DNA of 64,000 nucleotides from Calothrix brevissima NIES-22. GTDB lineage: Bacteria > Cyanobacteriota > Cyanobacteriia > Cyanobacteriales > Nostocaceae. The notes beneath the pieces were generated by a model, which saw only the letters and a list, made by a program, of their open reading frames with translations, had not been told where the DNA came from and made no database searches. The stretch spans positions 806,001 through 870,000 of the forward strand of contig NZ_AP018207.1 in the NCBI RefSeq assembly GCF_002367995.1. The letters are read 5' to 3'. Below are positions 8,089 through 17,702 of this stretch, one piece after another (positions within the stretch are counted from its first letter, which is position 1; the number at the start of each line of letters is the position of its first letter). A program made the translations under genes and the position numbers.

Positions 8089-10578
8089 TTAAGTCATAAT
8101 CGCTCCACCCATCAATCTCTCATAGCGATACTTCAATTCTTCCTTCATCAAAATCCAACGTTCTAAAGTAGCATCCATCTCAATAACTTTCTCTGCTGCT
8201 TGTCGCGCTAACAGCAAAACTTCCTCATCTTCCACCAAACTTGCTAGAGTAAAATCCGGCACACCAGATTGCCGAGTTCCCAATACTTCCCCAGGGCCGC
8301 GAAAACGCATATCCATTTCTGAGATGAAAAAGCCATCTTGGGATTGTTCCATCACTTTCAATCTTTGTTGCGCGTCGGGACTGCGAGAACTACTCATTAA
8401 TAAACAATAGGACTGCGCCGCACCTCTTCCCACCCGTCCGCGAAGTTGGTGCAATTGTGATAAACCAAATCTTTCCGCGTTTTCTATGAGCATTACTGTA
8501 GCATTGGGTACGTCCACCCCGACTTCTACAACGGTAGTAGATACTAAAATTTGGGTTTTGTTATCGCGGAATTTGGTAATTGCTTCGTCTTTCTCGGCGG
8601 AACTCATGCGCCCATGTAGCAAACCGACTTGAAACTCTGGAAACACGCTTTCCTGTAGCTTTTGATGTTCCTCAACGGCTGAACGTAAATCTAGCTTTTC
8701 TGATTCTTCCACCAACGGTAAAATTACATATACCTGTCTTCCTTGGACAATTTCTCGCCGCATCAAGTCGTAAGCATGGCTAAGCTGTTGACCTGTGAGC
8801 ATTGTAGTTTGTATTTTTTGTCTACCTGGCGGTAACTCATCAATTTGACTCACGTTCATATCCCCATGTATGGTTAATGCCAATGTCCGGGGAATGGGGG
8901 TGGCTGTCATAGTTAATACATGGGGTTGCTCGCCTTTTTGCTGCAAACGTGCCCGTTGTTGCACCCCAAAGCGATGTTGTTCGTCAATCACTGCTAATCC
9001 CAATTGGCGAAAGTTTACGGGGTCTTGAATTAAGGCGTGAGTGCCAACTAATAAAGGTAATTCTCCCGTTTCAAGTTGGGAATGAATTTGTCTCCGTTTA
9101 ACAGTTTTTGTTGAACCTGTCAGTAATTCTACTGGTAAATGCAGCAAGTTAAACCAACTGACTAACTTGCGGTAATGCTGTTCTGCTAAAACTTCCGTGG
9201 GAGCCATCAAGGCAGCTTGGTAGCCTGATTGAATCGCCGCTAAAATAGCTACCACAGCTACCACAGTTTTCCCAGAACCCACATCACCTTGCACTAAGCG
9301 ATTCATGGGTGTAGTTTCTTGTAAGTCTTTGAGAATATCGTTAATGACTCGCTGCTGTGCGCCAGTGAGTTTAAATGGCAGTATTTCGTAGAATTTTTCT
9401 AATAATTGCCCTTTGGGAGCGAGAATAGCACTGGTTTGAACTTGCCTTGCTTGATACTGCCGTTGCAGTAGACTTAATTGCAAATAGAAAAATTCATCAA
9501 AAACTAGACGACGACGGGCGACTTGCAAGCGATCGCTATCTGGGGGAAAGTGAATATTAGCGATCGCATCTTTCAATTCCATCAACCCATACTTTTCCCT
9601 CAACCCACTAGGTAAAGGATCTTTGAGATTCGCCGCCGCAGGTAAAGCTGATATTACCGCCTGTCGCACCATATTCGCCGCAATACCTTCAGTTAAGGCG
9701 TAAATCGGCACGATTCGACCGATAGTCAAAGAATCAATCGCATCGCCGGGATTTGCTAATACTTCTAATTCTGGGTTATCCAGCGTCAAGCCATATCTAC
9801 TTTCCTTCACCAATCCACAAGCTGCAAGCACAGCACCCACAGGATAGCGGCGTTTTAAACTTTCTTGCCAACCGCGACTTGTAAAGCGCGTACCCGCCGA
9901 AAAACGACTAACTTTGATTTGTCCGGTGTTATCCTTCAGTACCAGTTCTAAAATCGATAATTTCTGATTTTTCGGACTAGTAAAACAGTTACAGCGCTTG
10001 ACGGTAGCAACTATCGTCACCGTCTCACCCGCCTGTAACTCGCGGATATTTACCTGACGCGCATAGTCAATATGGTCGCGGGGATAATAGTAAAGTAAGT
10101 CACGCACAGTATATAAACCCAGACGCGCCAAATTGTCAGCTTTTCTAATACCAATTTCTGGTAAATCGCTGAGTTTTTGGTCAATTTTGGGCGCAAGTCT
10201 CCGACTCACTTCAGCCACAATCGGCGTTGTGGCAATTTGATTTTTCGATTGATAATTTCTTGGTTGTGACTCCGCTACCCCAGTTTTTTCTGGCGGCTTG
10301 TCATCATCCTGCTGTAATTGATACAAATACCTGCGAGTTTCCGCGACTAAATGCTGCCTTTCTTCCAAACCCAAATCGGGATATTTCGCAAATTGCACCG
10401 CCAATTCTTGCCAGCGACGGCGTTCAATTGCGGGTAAACCAATGGGGAATTTACCCAGAGTCAAACTGAGAAATTCACTAAAGCGATATTGCCTACCCAT
10501 CAAATCTGTAAAACCGCTTTCCGCTTCTACAGCCAAGGCTTTTTGCAATCTAATCCAATCTGGTTTGTCAGTAGTCAT
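8089..10578 (-). CDS. recG: ATP-dependent DNA helicase RecG
   Basis: The 829-residue protein carries the RecG layout: an N-terminal cyanobacterial extension of about 130 residues, a wedge/OB domain (from LARLGLYTVRDLLYYYPRDH through ANPGDAIDSL) and two helicase domains. Walker A is QGDVGSGKTVVAVVAIL, the DExx box is DEQHRFGVQQR, and later motifs include TMTATPIPRTLALT and the LRGRVGRG of motif VI. RecG remodels stalled replication forks and Holliday junctions by branch migration. It starts with ATG at 10578. It is 44 bp downstream of the HEPN-like gene start on the same strand, with no sign of functional coupling to that pair. Confidence 0.96.
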   Translation of the reverse strand: MTTDKPDWIRLQKALAVEAESGFTDLMGRQYRFSEFLSLTLGKFPIGLPAIERRRWQELAVQFAKYPDLGLEERQHLVAETRRYLYQLQQDDDKPPEKTGVAESQPRNYQSKNQIATTPIVAEVSRRLAPKIDQKLSDLPEIGIRKADNLARLGLYTVRDLLYYYPRDHIDYARQVNIRELQAGETVTIVATVKRCNCFTSPKNQKLSILELVLKDNTGQIKVSRFSAGTRFTSRGWQESLKRRYPVGAVLAACGLVKESRYGLTLDNPELEVLANPGDAIDSLTIGRIVPIYALTEGIAANMVRQAVISALPAAANLKDPLPSGLREKYGLMELKDAIANIHFPPDSDRLQVARRRLVFDEFFYLQLSLLQRQYQARQVQTSAILAPKGQLLEKFYEILPFKLTGAQQRVINDILKDLQETTPMNRLVQGDVGSGKTVVAVVAILAAIQSGYQAALMAPTEVLAEQHYRKLVSWFNLLHLPVELLTGSTKTVKRRQIHSQLETGELPLLVGTHALIQDPVNFRQLGLAVIDEQHRFGVQQRARLQQKGEQPHVLTMTATPIPRTLALTIHGDMNVSQIDELPPGRQKIQTTMLTGQQLSHAYDLMRREIVQGRQVYVILPLVEESEKLDLRSAVEEHQKLQESVFPEFQVGLLHGRMSSAEKDEAITKFRDNKTQILVSTTVVEVGVDVPNATVMLIENAERFGLSQLHQLRGRVGRGAAQSYCLLMSSSRSPDAQQRLKVMEQSQDGFFISEMDMRFRGPGEVLGTRQSGVPDFTLASLVEDEEVLLLARQAAEKVIEMDATLERWILMKEELKYRYERLMGGAIMT

Positions 10579-10663
10579 TAGTCAGTTGTCAGTTGTCAGT
10601 TGTTAGTTGTCAGTTGTTAGTTGTCAATGGACTGTGGACTATTGACTCTGGACTATTGACTAA
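10579..10663. repeat. Heptamer tandem repeat array
   Basis: The stretch between recG and the next gene is mostly reiterated 7-bp units, CAGTTGT/TAGTTGT, followed by variants of GGACTAT and TGACTCT. This is the class of short tandemly repeated sequences known from heterocystous cyanobacteria. Confidence 0.85.
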
Positions 10664-11559
10664 TCATCATCCCAAATCGCCCGCCAAGCTGCTTCGGCTT
10701 CGGCGATGGTGCGTTCGCGATGCTTTCTTTGATAGTCTTGTCCTAGTTTGTTTAACTGCAGCAGGGTGTTGCGTATCTGTTTGCGTGCTGAGGAAAGTTT
10801 CGGATCGGCAAATTCAATTTCTCCTAAACGGAGGTTTATCGCCATAACTTTTGTCAGGTTTGGTTCTTCTGCATCCTGCTCATTTTCAATTTCAATTACT
10901 ACGTTTAATAAATTAGGTGGCCCCGGCATAACTTCGGCTGATGCTTCTGATGCCGCCGCCGCTACTTCTAAAATTGGTTCTGGTATCTTTCTGGGTAAAA
11001 GATTGACTTGTTGTAACACAGCATTCGCATCATAAGAGAGTTTTTTAATTATGTGGTGTGTTAACTTCTCTATACTTTGTTGCCATGCTACTAGTTCCAT
11101 TGGATTAGAAGAATCAGTCAGTTTTAAAACAGAAAGTTGGGATTTTGAATGGATTGGAGGCTCTTCATCCTCTGTATCTTCTTCGTCCTCTATATCTTCT
11201 AATTCCTCAGTATCTTCTAGTTCCTCAGTATCTTCTACTTCTGCTTCTTCATTCTCGCTGACTGGATGCTGCGCTTCTTGGCTACTAGTAATACTCAGTA
11301 AATTTTCGGCTGCTTGTTTACCCATCTTGCGGATGGACTGTTGCAAATGATGCCGTTGATTTAATGACAAACTCAGGAATTTTTCGGGATATCCTTGAGT
11401 ACACAGGTGGTAAGTTGCCAGAATCAACTGCTGGCGCAAGGCTTGACCTAAAAGGGTGAAATAAATAGCGTAAGATTTTTGTAGTTCTGCTGCGATCGCT
11501 TTTATCGCTTCTTTCAGCGATGCAATATCCCGATCAATTCTCTCGATTGCTCTAGCCAT
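10660..11559 (-). CDS. Conserved hypothetical protein with acidic linker
   Basis: A soluble, mostly helical protein of 299 residues that I do not recognise. It opens with a coiled-coil-like MARAIERIDRDIASLKEAI, has a middle helical part, then a striking acidic run (about 110-140: repeats of EDTEELEDTEE), then a C-terminal half with RLGEIEFADPKLSSARKQIR and a basic QRKHRERTIAEAEAAW tail. I chose the ATG at 11559 rather than an upstream TTG at 11589, which has no visible ribosome binding site and would add ten residues. The acidic linker is encoded by a repetitive CTTC/CTCAG-rich stretch and may vary in length between strains. Confidence 0.6.
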   Translation of the reverse strand: MARAIERIDRDIASLKEAIKAIAAELQKSYAIYFTLLGQALRQQLILATYHLCTQGYPEKFLSLSLNQRHHLQQSIRKMGKQAAENLLSITSSQEAQHPVSENEEAEVEDTEELEDTEELEDIEDEEDTEDEEPPIHSKSQLSVLKLTDSSNPMELVAWQQSIEKLTHHIIKKLSYDANAVLQQVNLLPRKIPEPILEVAAAASEASAEVMPGPPNLLNVVIEIENEQDAEEPNLTKVMAINLRLGEIEFADPKLSSARKQIRNTLLQLNKLGQDYQRKHRERTIAEAEAAWRAIWDDD

Positions 11560-11589
11560 ATCTTTTTTTAATTGACCACCTAAACCCAA

Positions 11590-11897
11590 TATGGTACAAA
11601 TGTACGAATATATTTTAAAATAAACATCCCAAAGATTGAATATTTTCCTGAGAAGTATAGCAAATAAGCCAGAAATAGCAGTTTAAAATTTAGTCAATAG
11701 TCAATAGTCAATAGTCAATAGTCCCCCTTCCCGGTCACTGAGCGCAGCCGAAGTGTGTCTTCCTTGTCCTCCTTGTCCTCCTTGTCCCCCCTGCCCCTTT
11801 TCCTCTTCCCTGACATCTCAGCACAGAAAAATAAAAGGCAAAAGGATGAATTTCGTGATGACGCTTCCATCCCTTTACCTTTTTATGTACCTGATGC
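11590..11897. repeat. Intergenic stretch with heptamer and nonamer arrays
   Basis: No gene is seen here. At 11692-11723 there are four to five AGTCAAT units, and at 11759-11793 a TCCTCCTTG nonamer is repeated. The remainder (11590-11690) is AT-rich and probably holds the promoter of the gene to its left. The 11800-11897 part shows no supported feature. Confidence 0.7.
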
Positions 11898-12101
11898 TTA
11901 TTTAATGTTATCCTTTGCGTCCCTCACTGCAGCAAAGAAAAATAATCCTGTCAGAGGAATGCTTAATATGAGGATAATTGTTGTGGTTGTGACACCAAAA
12001 TCTGGTTGTCCGTAACCGAGTTCAAAAATCGAACCCACAGCCGCGATCGCACTTACACAAGATCCAGCCAAAAATAAACCGCTTTTCGGAGTTAAATACA
12101 C
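11898..12101 (-). CDS. Small two-helix membrane protein, unknown function
   Basis: This 67-residue protein has two hydrophobic segments (about 9-29, LFLAGSCVSAIAAVGSIF; and about 39-58, TTTIILILSIPLTGLFFFAA) and a charged tail (RDAKDNIK). It begins with GTG at 12101 and lies 11 bp downstream of def on the same strand, so the two may be co-transcribed. The clean topology and spacing argue that it is a real gene. I do not recognise the family. Confidence 0.6.
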   Translation of the reverse strand: MYLTPKSGLFLAGSCVSAIAAVGSIFELGYGQPDFGVTTTTIILILSIPLTGLFFFAAVRDAKDNIK

Positions 12102-12112
12102 TACTACACACC

Positions 12113-12676
12113 CTATGCTACAGGTTTCACCGCTTGATACGAGAAGCCATTTTTAGATAGTTCCTGTGCCAAAGTCAAGGAATTATCTACGCGATCTACA
12201 AAAACCACGCCATTGAGGTGATCCATCTCGTGCTGAATACAGCGTGCGAGTAAGTCTTTAGCTTTTAATGTTTGGGGACGCCCATATTCATCTTTATAGG
12301 AAACTTCCACTGTTTCTGGACGCTTAACATCCAGATAAACATTGGGAATGCTCAAACAACCTTCTTGAGCAACGCAGATTTCTTTGCTTACCTGTTTAAT
12401 TGTGGGGTTAATCAATACCAGGGGTGGGTTAGCTGGGTTATCTGGTTCCAAGTCGATGACAATTAATTGTTTATGAACTCCCACTTGGGGTGCAGCCAAA
12501 CCAATCCCATCTTTGCTGTACATGGTTTGCAGCATTTCGCGTACCAACTGACGCAGTTCATCATCTATTTTAGTGATGCGCTTTGCTGGTTGACGAAGAA
12601 CGCGATCGCCTAAATAGTGCAGTTGCAAAGGAGGATTTTTTAACTTTTTTTTCTCGACAGCAATTTCAGAGGGCAT
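12113..12676 (-). CDS. def: Peptide deformylase
   Basis: The 187-residue protein has all three deformylase motifs: GIGLAAPQ at 57-64, EGCLSIP at 105-111 and QHEMDH at 148-153. The Cys of motif 2 and the two His of motif 3 bind the catalytic metal, and Glu150 is the general acid/base. The enzyme removes the formyl group from the N-terminal Met of nascent proteins. The ATG at 12676 opens MPSEIAVEKK. The usual partner gene fmt is not adjacent. Confidence 0.96.
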   Translation of the reverse strand: MPSEIAVEKKKLKNPPLQLHYLGDRVLRQPAKRITKIDDELRQLVREMLQTMYSKDGIGLAAPQVGVHKQLIVIDLEPDNPANPPLVLINPTIKQVSKEICVAQEGCLSIPNVYLDVKRPETVEVSYKDEYGRPQTLKAKDLLARCIQHEMDHLNGVVFVDRVDNSLTLAQELSKNGFSYQAVKPVA

Positions 12677-12783
12677 GATTCCTTATGGGCTAGATTGTGA
12701 AAATTCCTACTAGTTTAATTCTATCAATCGGTTAGGGATTAAGGGATGGGGGACAAGGGCGACAAGGAGGACAACGGAGATTA

Positions 12784-12838
12784 CTGACTACTGATTATTG
12801 ACCATTGACTATTGACCATTGACCATTGACTATTGACA
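12784..12838. repeat. Heptamer tandem repeat array
   Basis: About seven units of the type TTGACCA/TTGACTA run up to just before ftsX. They occupy most of the space between the divergent def and ftsX genes, so promoter elements must lie around or inside them. Confidence 0.85.
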
Positions 12839-12861
12839 AATAATTATTGACCAAAAATTTT

Positions 12862-13764
12862 GTGTGGAAATTTCTAACTAAATTTGACTATCTGCTCAAA
12901 GAGACTTTCCTCGGCTTGCTGCGCGGCGGTTGGATGAATTGGGCTGCTGTGAGTACTGTCACGGTCTTACTATTTTTATTTGGCATGAGTTTACAAACTT
13001 CCTGGCAATTAGAACAACTACTTTATCAGTTTGGTAGCCAATTGGAAGTGTCAGTTTATCTTGATTCTGGTGTATCATCTGTCACGCTTGAACCACTAAT
13101 CACAGATATGCCAGAGGTGGTAGACACGAAAACTATTACCAAAGAGCAAGCTTGGAGTAAGTTAGTTAGCGAACTGAGAATTTCTGATATTGAAGGCGCT
13201 AATGAACAATTAGGCGGAAATCCCCTAGTTGATGAAATTAAGGTAAAAGCACGTAATTCTCAAGCTGTGCCCAATTTAGCAACGCAGCTAGCTAAGTTGC
13301 CGGGAGTAAGCACAGTCCAATATGTTGATGAAGTAGTGCAACGGGTAGCTCAGTTACACAAAGGTTTGAACTGGATTAGCTTGACCATTACGATTATTCT
13401 TACTTTAACTGCGATCGCTGTTACCAGTATTACAATCCGCCTGATTGTCATGGCGCGTCGCCAAGAAATTGAAATTATGCAATTAGTTGGCGCAACTACC
13501 GCTTGGATTTACTTACCATTTATTTTTCAAGGTATAACATTTGGCTTAGTTGGGGGCGCGATCGCTTGGGCTTTTATTAGCGTCACTCAACAGTTTATTA
13601 ACAACCTCCTAGCCAACCAACCGGAGTTTATTCAATTTATTAGCAAGGGTTTACAACTCACACCCATACAAATTTTACTATTACCCTTGATTCTCTTAAG
13701 CTTTGGTGCAACTGTAGGATTAATGGGCAGTTTATTTGCTGTTCGGCGTTTTGCTAAAAGTTAG
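12862..13764 (+). CDS. ftsX: Cell division protein FtsX (permease-like)
   Basis: The 300-residue protein has the FtsX topology: a cytoplasmic N-terminus, one membrane helix (WMNWAAVSTVTVLLFLFGMS), a periplasmic domain of about 110 residues (VSVYLDSGVSSV to VVQRVAQLHKG), then three membrane helices. The conserved REIEIMQLVGAT-like element (here RRQEIEIMQLVGATTAW) precedes the third helix. FtsX pairs with the FtsE ATPase to couple division to septal peptidoglycan hydrolysis. I chose GTG at 12862 because homologues begin with a WKFLTKFDYLLKETF-like sequence; a TTG at 12847 is also in frame but lies in repeat-derived DNA. No ftsE is adjacent. Confidence 0.88.
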   Translation: MWKFLTKFDYLLKETFLGLLRGGWMNWAAVSTVTVLLFLFGMSLQTSWQLEQLLYQFGSQLEVSVYLDSGVSSVTLEPLITDMPEVVDTKTITKEQAWSKLVSELRISDIEGANEQLGGNPLVDEIKVKARNSQAVPNLATQLAKLPGVSTVQYVDEVVQRVAQLHKGLNWISLTITIILTLTAIAVTSITIRLIVMARRQEIEIMQLVGATTAWIYLPFIFQGITFGLVGGAIAWAFISVTQQFINNLLANQPEFIQFISKGLQLTPIQILLLPLILLSFGATVGLMGSLFAVRRFAKS

Positions 13765-13893
13765 TCAATAGTCAAGAGTCAAGAGTCAATGGTCAATAGT
13801 CCACAGTCAATTTTCATCAAACCACTGACAATTGTACAGACAAAGGCGATCACGTCTCTAAAAATTGTACAGACGCGATGAATCGCGTCTCTG
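13765..13893. repeat. Heptamer array and two copies of a dispersed hairpin repeat
   Basis: After ftsX come heptamers of the AGTCAAT/AGTCAAG type. Two copies of an element beginning ATTGTACAGAC follow; the second is TGTACAGACGCGATGAATCGCGTCTCT with a perfect GACGCGAT/ATCGCGTC stem. Related copies lie near 43857, 63402 and 63833. Confidence 0.85.
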
Positions 13894-13910
13894 ACAAAGG
13901 ACAAATACCT

Positions 13911-14720
13911 ATGACATCTCAATGGGAAAGATTACTGCTAAATCTCGGTGCGTGGGAAGGTTCATTTATTCGCTTCTCTCCTCAAGGTGAACTGCTAGCA
14001 GATGTCAAAAGCGTTGTTTCCTTGGAAGGATTGAACAATAATCAAACAATCCGCCAGATTGTCCGCCGTCAAGGACAAGATGATTTAGTTCTAGAATATA
14101 GTTCCTTGGGCAAGAGTACTCTGTTTTGTGAAAATGGTGCATTTTCTCAAGGTTCCATCCAACTTGCACCATTTAGCGAATTTGGTGCAGAATTAGGTTT
14201 AATTTATGAAAATCGCCGTTTGCGACTAGTTCAGTTATTTGATAAAAACGGTCAACTTAGTCAACTTACCTTGATACCAGAACATTTAGCTGGTACTGAA
14301 ACCACACCCAGCCCAACTGTACAGGTAAATGATTTATTAGGAGAATGGCGGGGTGAAGCAATAACCAGCTATACAGATTTGCGATCGCCTACAACTACTC
14401 CTACAACTTTAAAATTAGAATTAGATGCAGCTGGGCGATTTGTCCAAAGTTTGTCTTTTGGTCAACATACAATTACCTCTAGCGCTACTATTAAAGGATC
14501 GATAATTCATTTCGATCAAGATCCACAAAAGCAAATGCAGGTATTACTTTTACCTAATGGTGCTTCCGCTACTTCTCCATTAAAAGTAAATTTACGTCAA
14601 AGTTTTATTTTAGAAGTTGGTTGGTTAATCAAACCCAACCTTCGCCAACGAATGATTCGCAGCTACAGTGACAAAGGTGAATGGGTGAGTCTTACCTTAG
14701 TTACAGAAGAAAAAGTCTAA
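13911..14720 (+). CDS. DUF3598 family protein
   Basis: The 269-residue protein begins MTSQWERLLLNLGAWEGSF and reads like the cyanobacterial DUF3598 family. Each half looks like a lipocalin-like beta-barrel: GAWEGSFIRFSPQG near the start and LLGEWRGEAITSYTDLR near residue 145 are parallel openings. The biochemical role is unknown, though lipocalin-like proteins in cyanobacteria include bilin lyases. The ATG at 13911 has AAAGGA about ten bases upstream; the in-frame extension to 13878 is encoded by a dispersed repeat and was rejected. Confidence 0.75.
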   Translation: MTSQWERLLLNLGAWEGSFIRFSPQGELLADVKSVVSLEGLNNNQTIRQIVRRQGQDDLVLEYSSLGKSTLFCENGAFSQGSIQLAPFSEFGAELGLIYENRRLRLVQLFDKNGQLSQLTLIPEHLAGTETTPSPTVQVNDLLGEWRGEAITSYTDLRSPTTTPTTLKLELDAAGRFVQSLSFGQHTITSSATIKGSIIHFDQDPQKQMQVLLLPNGASATSPLKVNLRQSFILEVGWLIKPNLRQRMIRSYSDKGEWVSLTLVTEEKV

Positions 14721-14838
14721 GAACAAAATACTGTTGACACAAAAAGCGCAATAAAAAAGCGATCTTCTCAAACAGAGTTACGCGATCGCTAAATTATGGG
14801 AGTTTAATAAATTGAATAGGAGAAAGATAAGTGTATCC

Positions 14839-15057
14839 TCAACAGGAAGAAGCTTCAACTAATTTTTTAAATGTCATGTATGCTTCTGGTGCCGTAAGAG
14901 AAAGAGCAGTCTTTTCATCAGGTAAAAAGAATTCTGGACTATCCGAGTAATAATGAACGCTAAAAGAAGAAATAAGCCCCAATTTTACAGCTTTTTTACC
15001 TAATTCTTCTGCCTGCTCTGCCAGACTAATTGGATCGTGAAACAAGTAGTTACTCAT
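14839..15057 (-). CDS. Small conserved hypothetical protein
   Basis: A 72-residue soluble protein, MSNYLFHDPISLAEQAEELG onward, with a helical start, a VHYYSDSPEFFLP middle and a helical end (APEAYMTFKKLVEASSC). The composition is balanced and coding-like. It stands alone between two plus-strand genes. I do not recognise a function. Confidence 0.6.
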   Translation of the reverse strand: MSNYLFHDPISLAEQAEELGKKAVKLGLISSFSVHYYSDSPEFFLPDEKTALSLTAPEAYMTFKKLVEASSC

Positions 15058-15415
15058 AAAATTAACAACCCTTAAGTTCTCTCGGTCAAATTTGACTTAA
15101 CTAGGAGATAAGGGCGTTTTTTCACTGCTGCTCATCTCCATCAACCATGTTATAAGCAAAGAATTTGAGGAACTTGTGAGGAATCCTACGAATTTGATTA
15201 ATAAATCTTATACAAGTAAATTCCCATAACCAGCTTTAAAACTTAGCCGAACGCTTACAGACAGATATTTTTCCCGTTTCCATCCGCAGATAGTGCGGTA
15301 ATAACAGCCATAGTCAATGCTGAATTTGGTTGTTAAACTTTAAGTTACCGATATAAGCATAATTGCTTGTTTGGTAAACCTATTCTCAAGATGTTGGCTG
15401 ACAAAGGTAGAATTA
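15058..15415. other. Intergenic stretch, no supported gene
   Basis: This 358-bp stretch lies between the divergent 72-residue protein gene and the GGDEF gene. It presumably holds both promoters. Apart from AAAGG about 8 bases before the ATG at 15416, I see no repeat, hairpin or RNA gene I can support. Confidence 0.5.
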
Positions 15416-16882
15416 ATGGATGAACAGGTGCAAGTGATTAGAGTTGCCTGGTGCAGTCTGATGGATTTGCCGAAACCACGAGATTGGCCTTTGCAGTTTG
15501 AGTTTATTAGAGTTGATGCTCTAGCCTTATCGGCAAAAGGTTTTGACATTCTTGTACTTGACATCAAAAGTTTTCACAACTTAGAGCAAGTCAAATATCT
15601 TTACAGCACCATAGGTTTACCAACAGTAATTTTGGTAGACACAGTTGAGCAAGAATCTGCTGTGCTTGATTGGTTACAACCAGGAGATGAAACCTGTCAC
15701 CGTCAAGCAGTCGTTCGGCAAATAGGTTTGCGTTTACAGCGTAGTTTTTGGCATAGTCAGCAAAGACATTCTTTATACCTTGATAAACTCACAGGTGTTG
15801 CGAATTTTCAGAAGTTTAAAGATTATGCGATCGCGCTTCTCACTTCCAAAGAAGATGAAGACTCTGTATGTTTAATCTATATAGATATTGACCGCTTTAA
15901 ATTTATCAATGATAGTCATGGTCATAGTGTAGGCGATCGCATATTGCAAGAACTTGGCAAAATTCTCCAACAATACGCACTAGGAGCCGGGATAGTCGCC
16001 CGCACAGGTGGTGATAAATTCGCTATTTGTATGCGTGGTAATATTGAGCAAGGGAAAGCCTTTGCAGAGTTTCTTAAAACTCAGGTGCAAAATTATAAAT
16101 TCCCTTTGGAGAACAAGTCTTTCCTCCAACTAACAGCTTCTTTAGGAGTCGTACCCATGAAGGGACACTCTTCTATGGAGCAAATATGGCAGGAAATCAA
16201 TCAATGTATTTATGCTGCCAAACAAAGGGGACGTAATCAGGTTATCACCATTGAAGACTTTGATGCGATCGCAGATGCAGCCGGACAAGACAAGCTAATT
16301 GCTGATTTTGAGCATCGCATCCGAGTGACTGCGGAACGAATGATTAATGAGATGGTATTAAAAGCCAGTCGCTTGGCGCAAAAGTACCGAGCCGAAGCCG
16401 AACATGATGGTTTAACTGAGGTTTTCAATCGTCGCTATCTCGACAGATTACTACCCCGTGAAATTGAAAAATCACATAAGCATAAGCGATCGCTAGTAGT
16501 TATCCTGCTCGATTTAGATCATTTTGGTGAAGTAAATCGCACCTACGGCTTTCCCACAGGCGATCGCGCCCTCAAAACAGCCGCACAAATACTGAAAAAT
16601 AATGTCAGGGCAGTAGATTGGGTTACACGTTACGGTGGCGAGGAATTCTGTATCGTTATGGCTGACACAGACCTAAATACCGCCTGCCAGATAGCTGAAC
16701 GAATTCGCCAAGCTTTGAGTCAGGAAATTGTCACCGCTTACAACGGTCAACAATTTTACATTACAGCTAGTTTTGGCGTTGTCGAACTGATAGAAAAAGA
16801 TGTTCCGGTAGCTTTATTACAGCGTGCTAGCGACAAAGTTCGAGAAGCCAAGAAAAACGGACGCAATCAAATCCGGTTTTAA
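15416..16882 (+). CDS. Dual-GGDEF protein with receiver-like N-terminus
   Basis: The 488-residue protein has a receiver-like N-terminal domain (about 1-115; hydrophobic strands FDILVLDIKSF and LPTVILVDTV, but few canonical phosphoacceptor surroundings) and two GGDEF domains. The first (about 125-285) has YIDIDRFKFINDSHGHSVGD but a degenerate GGDKF signature and no RxxD site. The second (about 340-488) has LLDLDHFGEVNRTYGFPTGD, an intact GGEEF, and RAVD five residues before it as a likely c-di-GMP inhibitory site. The second domain should make c-di-GMP, with the first probably regulatory. The ATG at 15416 has AAAGG eight bases upstream. Confidence 0.9.
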   Translation: MDEQVQVIRVAWCSLMDLPKPRDWPLQFEFIRVDALALSAKGFDILVLDIKSFHNLEQVKYLYSTIGLPTVILVDTVEQESAVLDWLQPGDETCHRQAVVRQIGLRLQRSFWHSQQRHSLYLDKLTGVANFQKFKDYAIALLTSKEDEDSVCLIYIDIDRFKFINDSHGHSVGDRILQELGKILQQYALGAGIVARTGGDKFAICMRGNIEQGKAFAEFLKTQVQNYKFPLENKSFLQLTASLGVVPMKGHSSMEQIWQEINQCIYAAKQRGRNQVITIEDFDAIADAAGQDKLIADFEHRIRVTAERMINEMVLKASRLAQKYRAEAEHDGLTEVFNRRYLDRLLPREIEKSHKHKRSLVVILLDLDHFGEVNRTYGFPTGDRALKTAAQILKNNVRAVDWVTRYGGEEFCIVMADTDLNTACQIAERIRQALSQEIVTAYNGQQFYITASFGVVELIEKDVPVALLQRASDKVREAKKNGRNQIRF

Positions 16883-16896
16883 CCAGTAATATCTCA

Positions 16897-16952
16897 ACAA
16901 AAGGGACAAGGAAGACAAGGAAGACAAGGGGGACAAGGAAGACAAGGAAGAT
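16897..16952. repeat. Nonamer tandem repeat array
   Basis: Units of GACAAGGAA with GACAAGGGG variants repeat five to six times after the GGDEF gene. This 9-bp family recurs at 11759, 21890, 61764 (inside recJ) and 63350. Confidence 0.85.
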
Positions 16953-17021
16953 AGGTATTTGTGAATCGTTTAGGATTGCTATATACCCTTATCGTTCTTG
17001 AATTACGAGTTGCGAATATTT

Positions 17022-17597
17022 TTACTTAAAATTACACGGACTTTGTAAAGCTTTCTGAAGTAAGGCTTGATATTCTTTATCGCCAACTCTATAAGCACCA
17101 AATCTTTCTAAATGGGGATTCATCATTTGCGCGTCAAACAGGACAAATTGCTTTTGACGCAATCTCTCCACCAACTTTACCATTGCTACCTTTGAGCCTT
17201 CAGGAATGCGGTAAAACATCGATTCGCCAATAAAAGCACCAGCGATCGCAATTCCTAAAATTCCCCCAGCTAGTTCATCACCTTGCCAAGTTTCAAAACT
17301 AAAGGCGTAACCATGCTGGTAAAGTAGCTGATATATTTCCTTTAACTCTCCTGAAATCCAAGTAGTCTCGCGGTTAGCACAACCAGCTACCACCGCCGGA
17401 AAATCACGGTTAATAGCAACTGTAAACCGTTCTTGGTTCAAAACCCGCCGTAGCGATTTAGGATAGCGAAATCTGTCATCTAAAGGAATCAATGTGCGAT
17501 CGCGGCTACCATACCAGCCCAAGCCCCCATCGTCATCAGCCATGAGAAAATAGCCTTGAGCATAACCTTGAATAATCGCAGCGATATCATATTCCAT
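17022..17597 (-). CDS. aat: Leucyl/phenylalanyl-tRNA--protein transferase
   Basis: The 191-residue protein matches the Aat family. It opens [20 protein letters not shown] and has the conserved [32 protein letters not shown] and [16 protein letters not shown] blocks. The enzyme adds Leu or Phe to N-terminal Arg/Lys of proteins, creating an N-degron for Clp. The ATG at 17597 was chosen because homologues begin at M(E/Q)YDIAA; an in-frame extension to 17621 would add eight unmatched residues. It is a single gene divergent from the next. Confidence 0.95.
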   Translation of the reverse strand: MEYDIAAIIQGYAQGYFLMADDDGGLGWYGSRDRTLIPLDDRFRYPKSLRRVLNQERFTVAINRDFPAVVAGCANRETTWISGELKEIYQLLYQHGYAFSFETWQGDELAGGILGIAIAGAFIGESMFYRIPEGSKVAMVKLVERLRQKQFVLFDAQMMNPHLERFGAYRVGDKEYQALLQKALQSPCNFK

Positions 17598-17702
17598 AGT
17601 GCAGATTGCAATAAAAAACATATTCAGAACGCAATTCGATGGTAACAGCCATCCCCCGCGTTCCCATACATTTCTCTTTGTATCCCTCTGCGTTTAAAAA
17701 AA

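Noticed and set aside
11051..11350. Serine-rich plus-strand frame opposite the acidic linker
   Set aside because: It mirrors the Glu/Asp codons of the minus-strand gene (poly-Ser from TCT/TCC) and is a shadow.
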